A stretch of 64,000 nucleotides of DNA, taken from assembly GCA_903855985.1 (NCBI GenBank), contig CAIOAO010000107.1, forward strand, positions 1 through 64,000. Reading direction: 5' to 3'. Below are positions 24,626 through 35,066 of the stretch, piece after piece (within the stretch, counting starts at the first letter, position 1; the number at the start of each line of letters is the position of its first letter). Both the position numbers and the translations under genes were made by a program. This stretch comes from an uncultured Opitutia bacterium (lineage in GTDB: Bacteria; Verrucomicrobiota; Verrucomicrobiia; Opitutales; Opitutaceae). The notes beneath the pieces are model-generated. The model made no database searches. It saw nothing but the letters and a program-made list of their open reading frames with translations, and was not told where the DNA came from.

Positions 24626-25483
24626 TCACTTCAGTTTTGCGAGTGAGTCGGCGGCCAACTTGAACTCCGGGTCCAGCTTGAGCGAGGTCTCGTAGGCCAC
24701 GCGGGCGGCGGCGGAATCCTTGCGCTGCTCCGCGATCACGCCGAGACGCCAGTGGACGGCGGCATGGCCGGGCTCGTTCTTGGCCGGCGCCAGTTCGAGG
24801 CAGCGGCGGAGGGCCTGTTCGCCGCGGTCGAGGCGGAGACCGGATTGGGCGGCGGTCCGACCGATGGAATACAGCGCGATGTAATTGTCGGGGTGCGTCC
24901 GGAGCAGGTTTTCAAAGATCGCGAAGGCGTCCTCATATTTCTTATCTTTGACATAGAGCGCGCCATAGACGTCCGCGCCCATGACCGGGTCGCGCTTCTT
25001 GATTTCCGCGGCCTGCTCGTAGGCCTTGCTCATGCCCCCGCCGGCAAAGGTCGGTGCCTGCCGGTAGTAGGACACCAGCCCATTGCGGGCGAGGAGGTTG
25101 TCCGGGTTGAGTTGCACGGATTTTTCCAGCGCGGCCTGGCATTTTTTCGCGAGGCCCAGCTGGGAAAACAACCCGGCCTTCCCCGCGGCGGCCCCATAGG
25201 CGTCGCCCAGGTCCATGAAATAATCCGAGTTGGCCGGCGCGAGGATCGTGGCCTGCTCGAGCTGTTTGATGGCTTCGTCGAGCTCGTTGCGCTTCATCGC
25301 GAGCAGGCCGAGGTAGGAGTGCGCGGCGGCGTTGGCGGGATCGCTCACGGTGATCTGCTGGAAGGCGGCGCGGGCCTCGGGGTATTGCTTGGACTTGTAG
25401 AGGGCGACGGCGTCGTCGATGGGCGCCGCGGCCCGCAGCAGCCCGGCGGTGACGGCAAAGACAAGGAGGAGGCGAAGGCTCAT
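24626..25483 (-). CDS. Exported TPR-repeat protein
   Basis: 285 residues with a signal peptide (MSLRLLLVFAVTAGLLRAAA). The mature part is a run of about five to six TPR-like helical repeats, e.g. AAAHSYLGLLAMKRNELDEA, DNLLARNGLVSYYRQ, DNYIALYSIGRTAAQSG and AVHWRLGVIAEQRKDSA. Such proteins scaffold other envelope proteins. It stands between two ABC systems and is not obviously part of either. Confidence 0.85.
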   Translation of the reverse strand: MSLRLLLVFAVTAGLLRAAAPIDDAVALYKSKQYPEARAAFQQITVSDPANAAAHSYLGLLAMKRNELDEAIKQLEQATILAPANSDYFMDLGDAYGAAAGKAGLFSQLGLAKKCQAALEKSVQLNPDNLLARNGLVSYYRQAPTFAGGGMSKAYEQAAEIKKRDPVMGADVYGALYVKDKKYEDAFAIFENLLRTHPDNYIALYSIGRTAAQSGLRLDRGEQALRRCLELAPAKNEPGHAAVHWRLGVIAEQRKDSAAARVAYETSLKLDPEFKLAADSLAKLK

Positions 25484-25552
25484 GGGGATGAGACAGAATC
25501 GCCGGGAAAGGTTTCCCGGGGCGACACAAAAACGGCGGCGAGCCGGGCGGCG

Positions 25553-26767
25553 TTACTCGTAACGCAGCGCGTCAATCGGGTCGAGCAACGAGGCCTTCCG
25601 GGCGGGATAATAGCCGAAGATCATGCCGACGGCGGCGCTGAAGAAAAAGGCGACGACCACAGCGGTCGGCGAGACGAGCGTGGGCCAGCCTTTGAGGTGG
25701 GAGACCAGCTCGGACGCGCCGATCCCCGCGAGGATGCCGATGGTCCCGCCGAGGACGCTGAGCACGATGGACTCCGTGAGGAATTGGAGCTGGATCTCCC
25801 GGCCGTGGGCGCCAACGGCGAGGCGGATGCCGATTTCGCGGGTGCGCTCGGTGACGGAGACGAGCATGATGTTCATGATGCCGATGCCGCCGACGATGAG
25901 GGAGACGCCGGCCACGGCGCCGAGCAGGCCGGTCATGGTGTCGGCGGTGGCGGTGGCGGCCTGGGCGATTTCCACCTGGCTGCGGACGGTGAAATCATCG
26001 CTGCCCTCCGCGGTGCGGTGCCGCTGCCGGAGCAGGGCGACGATGTCGTTCTGGGCGAGGGTCATCGTGTCGGGCGACGACGCCTGGACGCTGATGGAGC
26101 GCAGCATGGTCTGCTTGGACACCCGGCGCATGGCGCTGGTGTAGGGCACGATGACGAGATCGTCCTGGTCCTGACCCTGGACGGAAAGACCCTTGGCGGC
26201 GAGCACCCCCACGACCTTGAAGGGCTGGGCCTTGATGCGGAGGACCTGGCCGACCGCGGAGCCATCGGGAAACAGCTGGGTGGCGATGGTCTGGCCGATG
26301 ACGCAGACCTTGCCGACGCTGCGGACATCGGCCTCGGAAAACATGACGCCGTCGGAGAGCGGCCACACCCGGATGGTGAGGTAGTCGGCACCCTCGCCGA
26401 GGATCTGCGTGGACCAGTTGAGGCCATTGGCCAGGATTTGCGCGGAGGAGCGGACCTCAGGGCTGACGCCGATGACGGTGGTGACCTCGCGCTTGATGGC
26501 CTCGGCGTCCTCGACCGTCAGCGTGCCGGCGCCGAACGCGCCGGAGCGTGCGCCGCCCTGGTTGAAGCTGCCGGAGAACACGAGGAGGACGTTTTCGCCG
26601 AGCGAGGCGATCTGGGCCTCGACCACGGACTTGGCGCCGTTGCCGATGCTGACCATCGCGATGACGGCGCCGACACCGACGATGATGCCGAGCGCGGTGA
26701 GCAGGGAGCGCAGCACGTTGCGGCGGAGGGCGCGGAAGGAAACGGTGAGGGTGGAGCGGAGGCGCAT
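25553..26767 (-). CDS. MacB-type ABC transporter permease
   Basis: 404 residues with four transmembrane helices: one at the N-terminus (SLLTALGIIVGVGAVIAMVSIG) and three in the C-terminal FtsX domain. Between them is a large periplasmic MacB_PCD domain (about 55-260). NIMLVSVTERTREIGIRLAVGA and GYYPARKASLLDPIDALRYE are FtsX/MacB hallmarks. The ATPase, which is fused in E. coli MacB, is here a separate upstream gene. Members export macrolides, peptides or lipoproteins; the cargo is unknown. Confidence 0.93.
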   Translation of the reverse strand: MRLRSTLTVSFRALRRNVLRSLLTALGIIVGVGAVIAMVSIGNGAKSVVEAQIASLGENVLLVFSGSFNQGGARSGAFGAGTLTVEDAEAIKREVTTVIGVSPEVRSSAQILANGLNWSTQILGEGADYLTIRVWPLSDGVMFSEADVRSVGKVCVIGQTIATQLFPDGSAVGQVLRIKAQPFKVVGVLAAKGLSVQGQDQDDLVIVPYTSAMRRVSKQTMLRSISVQASSPDTMTLAQNDIVALLRQRHRTAEGSDDFTVRSQVEIAQAATATADTMTGLLGAVAGVSLIVGGIGIMNIMLVSVTERTREIGIRLAVGAHGREIQLQFLTESIVLSVLGGTIGILAGIGASELVSHLKGWPTLVSPTAVVVAFFFSAAVGMIFGYYPARKASLLDPIDALRYE

Positions 26768-26776
26768 GGCGGGAGC

Positions 26777-27538
26777 TCAGGCGGTGAGTTTGGCGGCGGC
26801 CTCGGCCGCGTGAAGCTTGCGCAGTTCGTCGTCGGCGCTGAGTCGGTCGGTGACCTGCACGTCGCTCACGACCTTGCCGTCGCGCATGATGAGGTTGCGG
26901 CGGCAGTAGTGGGCGATGTCGAGCTCGTGGGTGACCATGACGATGGTGATGCCCTGCTCGTTGAGCTTCTGGAACACGCCCATGACCTCGACGGCAGTCT
27001 TGCTGTCGAGATTGCCGGTGGGTTCGTCGGCGAGCAGGACCTGCGGATTGTTGACGAGGGCGCGGGCGATGGCGACGCGCTGCTGCTGGCCGCCGGAGAG
27101 CTGGCTGGGGAAATGGTCGGCGCGGGCGGCAAGGCCGACGATTTCGAGGCAGTGCTCGGCGCGTTCCTGCATGTCGCGGTGGGAGATCCGGCGGCGGCCG
27201 TAGAGCATGGGGAGCTCGACGTTTTCCAGCGCGGTCGTGCGGGAGAGCAGGTTGAAGCCCTGGAAGACGAAGCCGAGCTTCTCGTTGCGGAGATCGGCAA
27301 GCTCGTTGCGGTCGAGGCCGGCGATGTCCACGCCGTCGAGCAGGTAGCGTCCCGACGTCGGCCGGTCGAGGCAGCCGAGGGTGTTCATCAGCGTGGATTT
27401 GCCGGAGCCGCTGGCGCCCATAACGGCCATGAATTCGCCCTTGTGCAGCTCGAGGGAAACGCCGCGGACGGCGTGCACCTTCACCTCGCCCGAATCATAG
27501 ATGCGGTGGATGTCCTCAAGCTTGACGACGGCGGACAT
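26777..27538 (-). CDS. MacB/LolD-type ABC transporter ATPase
   Basis: 253 residues. Walker A is GASGSGKST, followed by MNTLGCLDRPTSG, typical of the MacB/LolD family. LRNEKLGFVFQGFNLL is the Q-loop, QLSGGQQQRVAIARALVNNP the signature, and LLADEPTGNLDS Walker B. It precedes the permease by nine bases and follows the adaptor by 17. Confidence 0.94.
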   Translation of the reverse strand: MSAVVKLEDIHRIYDSGEVKVHAVRGVSLELHKGEFMAVMGASGSGKSTLMNTLGCLDRPTSGRYLLDGVDIAGLDRNELADLRNEKLGFVFQGFNLLSRTTALENVELPMLYGRRRISHRDMQERAEHCLEIVGLAARADHFPSQLSGGQQQRVAIARALVNNPQVLLADEPTGNLDSKTAVEVMGVFQKLNEQGITIVMVTHELDIAHYCRRNLIMRDGKVVSDVQVTDRLSADDELRKLHAAEAAAKLTA

Positions 27539-27555
27539 GCGGGGCGCGGCGGGGT

Positions 27556-28938
27556 TTAGAACCGGCGCTGCTGGCCGCCGCTGAACGGATTGGTCGCCGG
27601 GGCACCGGGTTTGGCGCCGGGAATGATGGCGGAGGTGATGACCTGGTCGCCCTCCTTGAGTCCTTCGAGAATCTCGGTGTAGGTGCCGTCCGTGATGCCC
27701 AGCTTGACCGTGGCGGCGTCCACGCGGGGTGGCTCGGATTCAGTCCGCGTGAGCGTGTAAAGTGTGCGGGTGACGGGGGCGTTGCTGTCCCCGCCGCCGA
27801 AGCGGCCGGCGGGCAGCTCGATGCCGCGCTCCTTGGCGAGCTCCTTGATGCGGGTGATAACCTCGGGGGAGGGCGGGCCGTTGCCGCGGACAAAGCCTGC
27901 GTCGCGCATCAGCTCCTGGAACTGGGCGCGGCGCTCGTCGTCGGTCAGCGGCTTGGGGGCGGGGGCCGCGCCGGGCACCGGGGCGGCCGCGGGCTTGGCG
28001 GGGATCAGGGAATCGGGAATCCGCGCACGCAGGGCGCTGTTGGGAATCTTGAGGGCGCCGACATGGTTGGCGATGGTGATGGACACCGTGGCGGTCATGC
28101 CGGGCTTGAGTTTCAGGTCGGTGTTCCGGACATCGATCATGGTGTCGTACACGACCACGTTCTGGGTGGTCTTGGGCGAGTTGCGGATTTGCGAGACGAC
28201 GCCGCGGAAAGTGCGGTTGGGAAAGGCGTCGACGGTGAAGGTGACGCGCTGCTGATCCTGGACGTTGCCGATGTCCGCCTCGGAAATCGCGGCGTCGATC
28301 TGCATTGTGGTGAGGTCGTTCGCGATTTGGAAAAGCACGGGGGCGCTGAGGCTGGCGGCGACGGTGTTGCCGACGTCCACGCTGCGCGAGATGACGCTGC
28401 CATCGATCGGGGAGTAGATGGTGCAGCGGTTCAGGTTGACCTGGGCGGTGTCGAAGTTGGCGCTCTGGATCTTCACCTGGGCATCGGCCTGTGCAAGCTG
28501 GGCGACGGCGGTGTCGAGGTCGCTCTGCGGAATGAGGGTCTGCTTGAAGAGGGTCGCGGCGCGGTCGGCGTTGGCCTTCATCAGCGCGTAGCTGGCCTTG
28601 GCGTTGGCGAGCTGGCCCTCGGCCTGCTTGAGGGCGGTCTGATAGTTGGACGGGTCGATTTCCGCGAGGACCTGGCCCTTTTTGACCGGGGAATTCCAGT
28701 CCACATAGAGCTTGGCGACGTTGCCGGAAATCTGGCTGCTGACGTCCACGGTGGTGACCGCCTGCAGGGTGCCGGTGGCGGAGACGGTCTGGATGACGTC
28801 GCCCTTTGTGACGGGCGTGGTCGTGAACTCGGGGGCCTTTTCGGCCGACTGCTGCCAGAAATACCAGCCGCCGGCGGCGAGGGCGGCGACGAAGACGAGG
28901 AGCACGATCAGACCGCCAGAACTCTTCGATTTAGCCAT
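27556..28938 (-). CDS. MacA-like periplasmic adaptor (HlyD family)
   Basis: 460 residues. One N-terminal membrane anchor (about 7-28) is followed by a barrel-sandwich start (TTPVTKGDVIQTVSATGTLQ), a helical hairpin (about 90-160), the second lipoyl half (NLNRCTIYSPIDGSVISR) and beta-barrel. A stretch of about 60 residues rich in Pro and Ala (near 320-380) resembles the linker seen in other MacA-like proteins of this type. With the two genes downstream it forms a tripartite efflux or secretion system, with the outer-membrane channel encoded elsewhere. Start ATG 28938. Confidence 0.92.
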   Translation of the reverse strand: MAKSKSSGGLIVLLVFVAALAAGGWYFWQQSAEKAPEFTTTPVTKGDVIQTVSATGTLQAVTTVDVSSQISGNVAKLYVDWNSPVKKGQVLAEIDPSNYQTALKQAEGQLANAKASYALMKANADRAATLFKQTLIPQSDLDTAVAQLAQADAQVKIQSANFDTAQVNLNRCTIYSPIDGSVISRSVDVGNTVAASLSAPVLFQIANDLTTMQIDAAISEADIGNVQDQQRVTFTVDAFPNRTFRGVVSQIRNSPKTTQNVVVYDTMIDVRNTDLKLKPGMTATVSITIANHVGALKIPNSALRARIPDSLIPAKPAAAPVPGAAPAPKPLTDDERRAQFQELMRDAGFVRGNGPPSPEVITRIKELAKERGIELPAGRFGGGDSNAPVTRTLYTLTRTESEPPRVDAATVKLGITDGTYTEILEGLKEGDQVITSAIIPGAKPGAPATNPFSGGQQRRF

Positions 28939-28983
28939 GGAAATTAAAGATAGAATACCCGGAGTGAAACATGGCAACCCTAA

Positions 28984-29000
28984 CCCTCCGTGACGGAGGG
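28984..29000. repeat. Small perfect hairpin in the divergent promoter region
   Basis: CCCTCCG, TGA, CGGAGGG forms a 7-bp stem with a three-base loop in the 189-base region between the MacA-like gene (minus) and the S10 peptidase gene (plus). It could be an operator or REP-type element. No U tract. Promoters for both directions must lie in 28939-29127, but I see no convincing -35/-10 pair. Confidence 0.4.
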
Positions 29001-29127
29001 GCGCGAGGCTGCCGGCGTGCAAAGAGTGACGCCGCGCCGCCTCCGGTGGTTACGGCCGGCGGAACGGGCGGGAAATCTTGTTGCCAGTGCGGGGGGCGGA
29101 AACTTGGTTTCAGCTCTGCTAAAACCC

Positions 29128-30669
29128 ATGAAAAATCTCCCCCGCTGGCTTGCTCTCCTCACCGCCCTGTTGCTCCTCGCGCCGGCCCGCGCCGCCGAGG
29201 AAAAGCCGGAAGCGAAGTCCGAGGTCGCAGCCGATAAGAAGGCCGATCCGAAGGAGAAGGAGCCGGTGCTGTCCGTCACCGAGCATGAAATCACGATCGG
29301 CGGAAAACTCATCAAGTACCGGGCAACCGCGGGCTATCTCGTGCTGAAGGATGCCAAGGACAAACCCCGCGCGAATATTTTCTTCACTGCCTACACCAAG
29401 CTCGGCGAGTCCGACCCGGCCAAGCGCCCGCTGACCTTCTCGTTCAACGGCGGCCCGGGTTCCTCGTCGGTCTGGCTGCACCTCGGTATGCTCGGGCCGA
29501 AGCGCGTCGTCATGACGGACAAGGGCGAATCGCTGCCGCCGCCGTACAAGTGGGTGGACAACGAGTTTTCGTGGCTCGACCAGACCGACCTGGTGTTCAT
29601 CGACCCGGTCTCGACCGGCTACAGCCGCGCGGCGAAGGACGTGGACGCGAAGCAGTTCCACGGATTCACGGGCGACATCGAGTCGGTGGGCGAGTTCATC
29701 CGGCTCTGGACCACGCGCAACCAGCGCTGGGCCTCGCCGAAATTCCTCGTGGGGGAGAGCTACGGCACGACGCGCGCCGCCGGCCTGTCCGACTACCTGC
29801 AGCGGAAGTACGATTTTTACCTCAACGGAATCTGCCTGATCTCCTCGATCATGAATTTCCAGACGGCGCGGTTCGCGCCGGGCAACGACCTGCCGTACGA
29901 GCTGTTCCTGCCGACGTACACGGCGGCGGCGTTTTACCACGGCAAGCTGAAGGGCGAGCTCGCGAAGGACCTGCCGAAGACCCTCGCCCGCGTCGAGGAG
30001 TTCGTGCGGAAGGATTACACCCTCGCGCTGATGCAGGGGGACGCGCTGCCGGCGGCGGAACGCCAGCGGATCGCGGAGTCGCTCGCCGCGTTCACGGGCC
30101 TGCCGCTGGCCCACGTGGAGGAGAAGAACCTCCGGATCGACATCTTCGACTTTGTGACCGAGCTGCGGCGCAGCGAGCACCGCACGATCGGCCGGCTGGA
30201 CAGCCGGTTCGTGGGCATCACGGACAGTGTGGACGGATTTTTTGACCCCAGCCTCGAGGCCATCAACGGCGGCTATACGACGGCGTTGAACGACTACATG
30301 CGGCGCGAGCTGAAGTATGAGAACGACCTGCCGTACGAGATCCTCACGGGTGCGGTGCAGCCCTGGAGCTACAGCAATGTGGAGAACGAATACCTCAACG
30401 TCGCGGAGACCCTGAAGAAGGCCATGACGAAGAACCCGTTCCTCAAGGTCTGGATTGCGAACGGCCACTACGACCTCGCCACGCCGTACTTCGCGACGAA
30501 GTACACGGTGGAACACATGGGGCTCGATCCGTCGATCCGGGATCACATCACGCTCACCTACTACGAGGCGGGCCACATGATGTATATCGAGAAACAGTCG
30601 CGCGAGAAGCTGAAGGCCGACTACGACGCCTTCCTGGATGCGACGCTGAAATCAGCCGGCGTGCGGTGA
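29128..30669 (+). CDS. S10 family serine carboxypeptidase, exported
   Basis: 513 residues. A signal peptide ends near ARAAEE (residue 22), followed by a short Lys/Glu-rich linker. The serine carboxypeptidase fold shows FSFNGGPGSSSVWLH (oxyanion region), the nucleophile S211 in VGESYG, D449 in NGHYDLATPY and H483 in YEAGHMMY. The enzyme removes C-terminal residues and is likely periplasmic or secreted. I chose ATG 29128 because the signal peptide starts there. Confidence 0.94.
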   Translation: MKNLPRWLALLTALLLLAPARAAEEKPEAKSEVAADKKADPKEKEPVLSVTEHEITIGGKLIKYRATAGYLVLKDAKDKPRANIFFTAYTKLGESDPAKRPLTFSFNGGPGSSSVWLHLGMLGPKRVVMTDKGESLPPPYKWVDNEFSWLDQTDLVFIDPVSTGYSRAAKDVDAKQFHGFTGDIESVGEFIRLWTTRNQRWASPKFLVGESYGTTRAAGLSDYLQRKYDFYLNGICLISSIMNFQTARFAPGNDLPYELFLPTYTAAAFYHGKLKGELAKDLPKTLARVEEFVRKDYTLALMQGDALPAAERQRIAESLAAFTGLPLAHVEEKNLRIDIFDFVTELRRSEHRTIGRLDSRFVGITDSVDGFFDPSLEAINGGYTTALNDYMRRELKYENDLPYEILTGAVQPWSYSNVENEYLNVAETLKKAMTKNPFLKVWIANGHYDLATPYFATKYTVEHMGLDPSIRDHITLTYYEAGHMMYIEKQSREKLKADYDAFLDATLKSAGVR

Positions 30670-30676
30670 TGGCATT

Positions 30677-32116
30677 TCAGCGCCCGGCCGCCAGCAACGC
30701 GGCCCGGGTACCGAGATAGTCCGCGTAGAGTCGGGGAAGCAAATCCGGCGACGGCGCAGCCGCCAGCGCGGCCGTGGGATGCCGCACCAGCGCCGCATCG
30801 AGGATCCGAGCCGCCTCGGGCAGGATATCCCAGCCGGCGAAATACATCGTGTGGCGCACGCCGAGGATGGCGGCGGTGCTGACGAGCCGGTCGGTGCCAA
30901 CGTGCCGGGTCATCACCTGCGTGGGATCGGTGGGATAAAGATAGGACTGGCTCGTGGGCAGGTAGAGCAGGCGGGATGGGCCGAAGGTTTCGACCCAGCG
31001 GTAAATCGGCCACGGCTTGGCGGTCTCGTCCTCCCAGGCGTAATGCCAGACGGCGATGCGCATGGCCGGGGGCAGCGTGGCGTGGTTGATGGCCACGTGG
31101 TCGTCCTGCCACCAGCAGTTGGCCATGACGAGGTCGAGCGCGGGATTGTGCCGGTGGCAGCGCGCGGCGAACTCACCCATGAACCGGGCGAAGGCGAGGT
31201 TGTGCCAGGCCTGCCGGGCGGGCTTGGGTTCGGCGCGGAGGTCGCGGCCGGTTTCGGAGCGATATGCCGCCACGGACTCGGGATTGAAGCGGTCGGGGTC
31301 GCTCTCGGTCGGATGGACGGCGACGCCGTCGGCGTTGGGATAGAGTTCAAGAACCTCATCGAGCACGTCGAAGATGTACCGGCGGGTGAGCGGGTGCTCG
31401 AGGGCGAGGCCGAACTGCTCGCCGGGCCGGCCTGATTCATCCTGCCGCGCGGCCTCTGGATGAAGGCGGCTGAAATCCCGTGCATGCCCGTCCGTCGTGA
31501 GCATGAGATAGACCTTCACGCCGCAGCCGTGGGCGTGGTCAATGAGCTCGCGGAGAAAATTATCCGAGACGTTGCGGGCGTGGCGGTCGCGGAGCTGGGG
31601 ATAGCGCCGGGACGGGTAGGCGAGGGTGTAGCCGTTCACCAGGGTCCAGAGCCGGTTCATGCCGTTCGCTCCCATCCAGGTGACCAACTCCTTCCACTGC
31701 GCGAGGGTCCAGTTCGCCAGCGCGTGCGTCTCGCGGCCGAAGATCAGGGCGTAATCGCCGCAGCCCAGGAAAACGTAATAGCCCGCCTCGTGCTCGGTCG
31801 CCACGGGGACGGGATCGCGGCCAAGGAAATAGTCGCTGCCGGTGAGGCGGCGGGCGCCGTCGCAGGCCGTAACCTGCAAGGCGTGAAATCCCGGCCGGGA
31901 CAGACGACCCCGGATCTCCCAGCCGCCGGCGGGTCGCGGAGTGGCGGGCCCCGAGGCCGTGAAGCCCGGGAACAGGAGTTCAAGGCCGGTCAGCACGGCG
32001 GCCGGATTGGCGGCCAGCTTAACGGTGAAGGAAAACTCGGTACCGGGGGCGACTTCGCGCCGCGGGGTGTGGACCAGCAGATCCCCGGCCGGTGCCAGTG
32101 GAGCGGTGGCGGTCAT
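30677..32116 (-). CDS. Unassigned protein, probable glycosidase-like TIM barrel
   Basis: 479 residues. A beta-rich N-terminal domain of about 110 residues precedes a likely (beta/alpha)8 region. Landmarks are WKELVTWMGANGMNRLWTLVNGYTLAYPSRRYP, HGCGVKVYLMLTTDGH, DGVAVHPTESDPDRFN, MANCWWQDDH and VWHYAWEDE. The layout resembles family 20- or 67-like glycoside hydrolases, but I cannot place it. E and D residues in HPTESD and WEDE are candidates for catalysis. No signal peptide. It follows coaD by two bases and probably shares its transcript. Confidence 0.65.
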   Translation of the reverse strand: MTATAPLAPAGDLLVHTPRREVAPGTEFSFTVKLAANPAAVLTGLELLFPGFTASGPATPRPAGGWEIRGRLSRPGFHALQVTACDGARRLTGSDYFLGRDPVPVATEHEAGYYVFLGCGDYALIFGRETHALANWTLAQWKELVTWMGANGMNRLWTLVNGYTLAYPSRRYPQLRDRHARNVSDNFLRELIDHAHGCGVKVYLMLTTDGHARDFSRLHPEAARQDESGRPGEQFGLALEHPLTRRYIFDVLDEVLELYPNADGVAVHPTESDPDRFNPESVAAYRSETGRDLRAEPKPARQAWHNLAFARFMGEFAARCHRHNPALDLVMANCWWQDDHVAINHATLPPAMRIAVWHYAWEDETAKPWPIYRWVETFGPSRLLYLPTSQSYLYPTDPTQVMTRHVGTDRLVSTAAILGVRHTMYFAGWDILPEAARILDAALVRHPTAALAAAPSPDLLPRLYADYLGTRAALLAAGR

Positions 32117-32118
32117 GC

Positions 32119-33340
<1,222 letters not shown>

Positions 33341-33341
33341 G

Positions 33342-33860
33342 ATGCGCCTGCAGCAGCCGATCTGGCCGCGCTTTCTGCCCACGCAGGTCGTGCTGAACCT
33401 CGCCCGGCTGGGGCCGATCGGCGCCCGGCTGCCCGCTCCGGGCACATGGGGCTCGGTGGCGGGCCTGCTGTATTTCACGGTGTTCTTTTATCCGCTCGGG
33501 ACCGTCGCGACGGTGCTCTTGAGCCTGCTGGCCTGCTATCTGGCGGTGGCGCTGTGCGGCGAGGCGGAGTTCCGGCTCGCGCGGAAAGATCCGGGCGAGG
33601 TGATTCTCGATGAATTCGTGGTGATGCCGCTGTGTTTTCTGGGCTGGCATTTCCTCGTGGGACCGTGGCCGCCGTGGGCGATTTTCCTCTCGGGTTTCGC
33701 GCTGTTCCGGTTCTTCGACATCCTGAAACCGCTTGGTATCCGCAAACTCCAGGACCTGCCGGGCGGCTGGGGTGTAGTGGTGGACGACATGGCCGCGGCG
33801 CTCGCGAGCTGTGCCACGATGCACCTCGCGAAGCTGGCCTGGGTGCATTTCGCGCGCTAG
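33342..33860 (+). CDS. pgpA: Phosphatidylglycerophosphatase A
   Basis: Dephosphorylates phosphatidylglycerophosphate to phosphatidylglycerol. 172 residues with three to four hydrophobic segments. Family motifs are RLPAPGTWGSVAGL, DPGEVILDEFVVMP, RFFDILKPLGI and GGWGVVVDDMAAAL. It pairs with pgsA in one operon covering two successive steps. Confidence 0.94.
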   Translation: MRLQQPIWPRFLPTQVVLNLARLGPIGARLPAPGTWGSVAGLLYFTVFFYPLGTVATVLLSLLACYLAVALCGEAEFRLARKDPGEVILDEFVVMPLCFLGWHFLVGPWPPWAIFLSGFALFRFFDILKPLGIRKLQDLPGGWGVVVDDMAAALASCATMHLAKLAWVHFAR

Positions 33861-33862
33861 GC

Positions 33863-33924
33863 GTGGGTCGGGCTTTATGCCCGACATCTCTAGCAATGCC
33901 TGTCGGGGATAAACCCCGACCCAC
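33863..33924. repeat. Long hairpin repeat, REP-like
   Basis: Arms 33863-33886 and the reverse complement of 33901-33924 match at 22 of 24 positions (GTGGGTCGGGCTTTATGCCCGACA), with a 14-base loop. The unit sits three bases after pgpA and eight before the convergent esterase end. It can fold on either strand and could act as a two-way transcription stop. Its form fits a REP/short palindromic element more than a standard terminator, as U tracts are missing. Confidence 0.75.
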
Positions 33925-33932
33925 AACAGGAC

Positions 33933-35063
33933 TCAGGTAATTTCGAGGTGCGGCGAACTGACGAACGTGCCACGATTGTCCTCGAGGCTGAGGTAACAGA
34001 CTGTGACGGCGTCCGGGACATCGACGGTGATCAGGCTGCCTTCGAGTAGGGCAGGTGCGCTGACCCAGCGCCGATCCTGCCAGCGGCCGGTGTCGGCCGT
34101 GAAATTCAAGCAGGCCTTGGTGATCGGCTGGTGATGGGTCCAGCGGGCGCTGAGACTGCGGCCGGTGAGTTGGGGTGGACTGATGACCGTCAGCGGGTCG
34201 CCGCCGCGCAGGTGTTGGTCGGCAAAGAGCGCGATTTCGCCGGGGGCGATGCCGGATTCCTGGCTATGCTCCATCCCGACACGGACGCAGCAGGTGACGG
34301 ATGACTTGGGCAGGGCGTAGGTCTTCGCCACGCTGTCCAGCGGGTAGGCGAAATCGTTGGTGCCGGAAACGAAGAGGATGGGCGCCGTGGCGGCGGGCAG
34401 ATAAACGGAAGGGTCGCACCGCTCGTGCCAGGTGAGACGCTGGGCGGGAGTCATCGTCGCAAACCGGTCCATCCAGACCTGTGCACTGTTAGCCTGGAGG
34501 TAGCCGCAGCCGTAAACGGGGATGGCACAGGCCAGGCGCGGGTCGAGGCTGGCGGCGATGCAGGTCAGGTAGCCGCCCCAGCTGACACCTGTTATGCCGA
34601 TGCGGGTGGGATCGACCGCGGCAAAACTCCGGAGGAGGGTATGCGAACGCAGGACCGCGGCCACCGCATGATAGGTCCACGAGTCAGCCCAGGCGACCGT
34701 GGGGTCGAAAATGACGGCGTCGTCCATCGCCGGTCCCCGCCGGGCGAGCGGGATGCGTTCGGCGCCGCAGCCATTGAGGTCCATCGCGATTGCGGCGTAA
34801 CCGCGCTGCACCCAGAACTCGACCCAGCTGCGAAAGGCGGCACCGAGTCCGCCGTGGACACAGACCATGCCGGGGACGCGGCCGGTGCTTCCGGTCGGGA
34901 TGCCGACGTAGGCGAACACCTCGGTGGGCCGGCCGGCGCAAGGCTCGTGTTCAAAGAGGACAGAGGTGACGGATCCAACCGTCTCCAGCACGCGGTACGA
35001 GGGCTCCGCAAACAGCCGCGGCCGGTTCCAGTTGGCCAAGGGGTCAGTGGGCGCCGGCTTCAC
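33933..35063 (-). CDS. Alpha/beta hydrolase, acetyl-xylan-esterase-like
   Basis: 376 residues. The nucleophile lies in GVSWGGYLT, the acid in SGTNDFAYPL and the histidine in VGMEHSQESG, an ordered Ser-Asp-His triad. VCVHGGLGAAFRSWVEFWVQRGYAAIAMD is the oxyanion block. The C-terminal 100 residues look like a beta-sandwich. Similar proteins deacetylate plant sugars or act as dipeptidyl peptidase-like enzymes. GTG start; no signal peptide seen. It begins three bases after the barrel gene ends. Confidence 0.82.
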   Translation of the reverse strand: MKPAPTDPLANWNRPRLFAEPSYRVLETVGSVTSVLFEHEPCAGRPTEVFAYVGIPTGSTGRVPGMVCVHGGLGAAFRSWVEFWVQRGYAAIAMDLNGCGAERIPLARRGPAMDDAVIFDPTVAWADSWTYHAVAAVLRSHTLLRSFAAVDPTRIGITGVSWGGYLTCIAASLDPRLACAIPVYGCGYLQANSAQVWMDRFATMTPAQRLTWHERCDPSVYLPAATAPILFVSGTNDFAYPLDSVAKTYALPKSSVTCCVRVGMEHSQESGIAPGEIALFADQHLRGGDPLTVISPPQLTGRSLSARWTHHQPITKACLNFTADTGRWQDRRWVSAPALLEGSLITVDVPDAVTVCYLSLEDNRGTFVSSPHLEIT

Positions 35064-35066
35064 GTC

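Noticed and set aside
24752-27559. A 935-residue open frame on the plus strand
   Set aside because: It is antisense to the TPR and MacB genes. Its composition (Gly, Asp, Glu, Ala, Val rich) is a GC-skew shadow, and the minus-strand proteins are clearly real.
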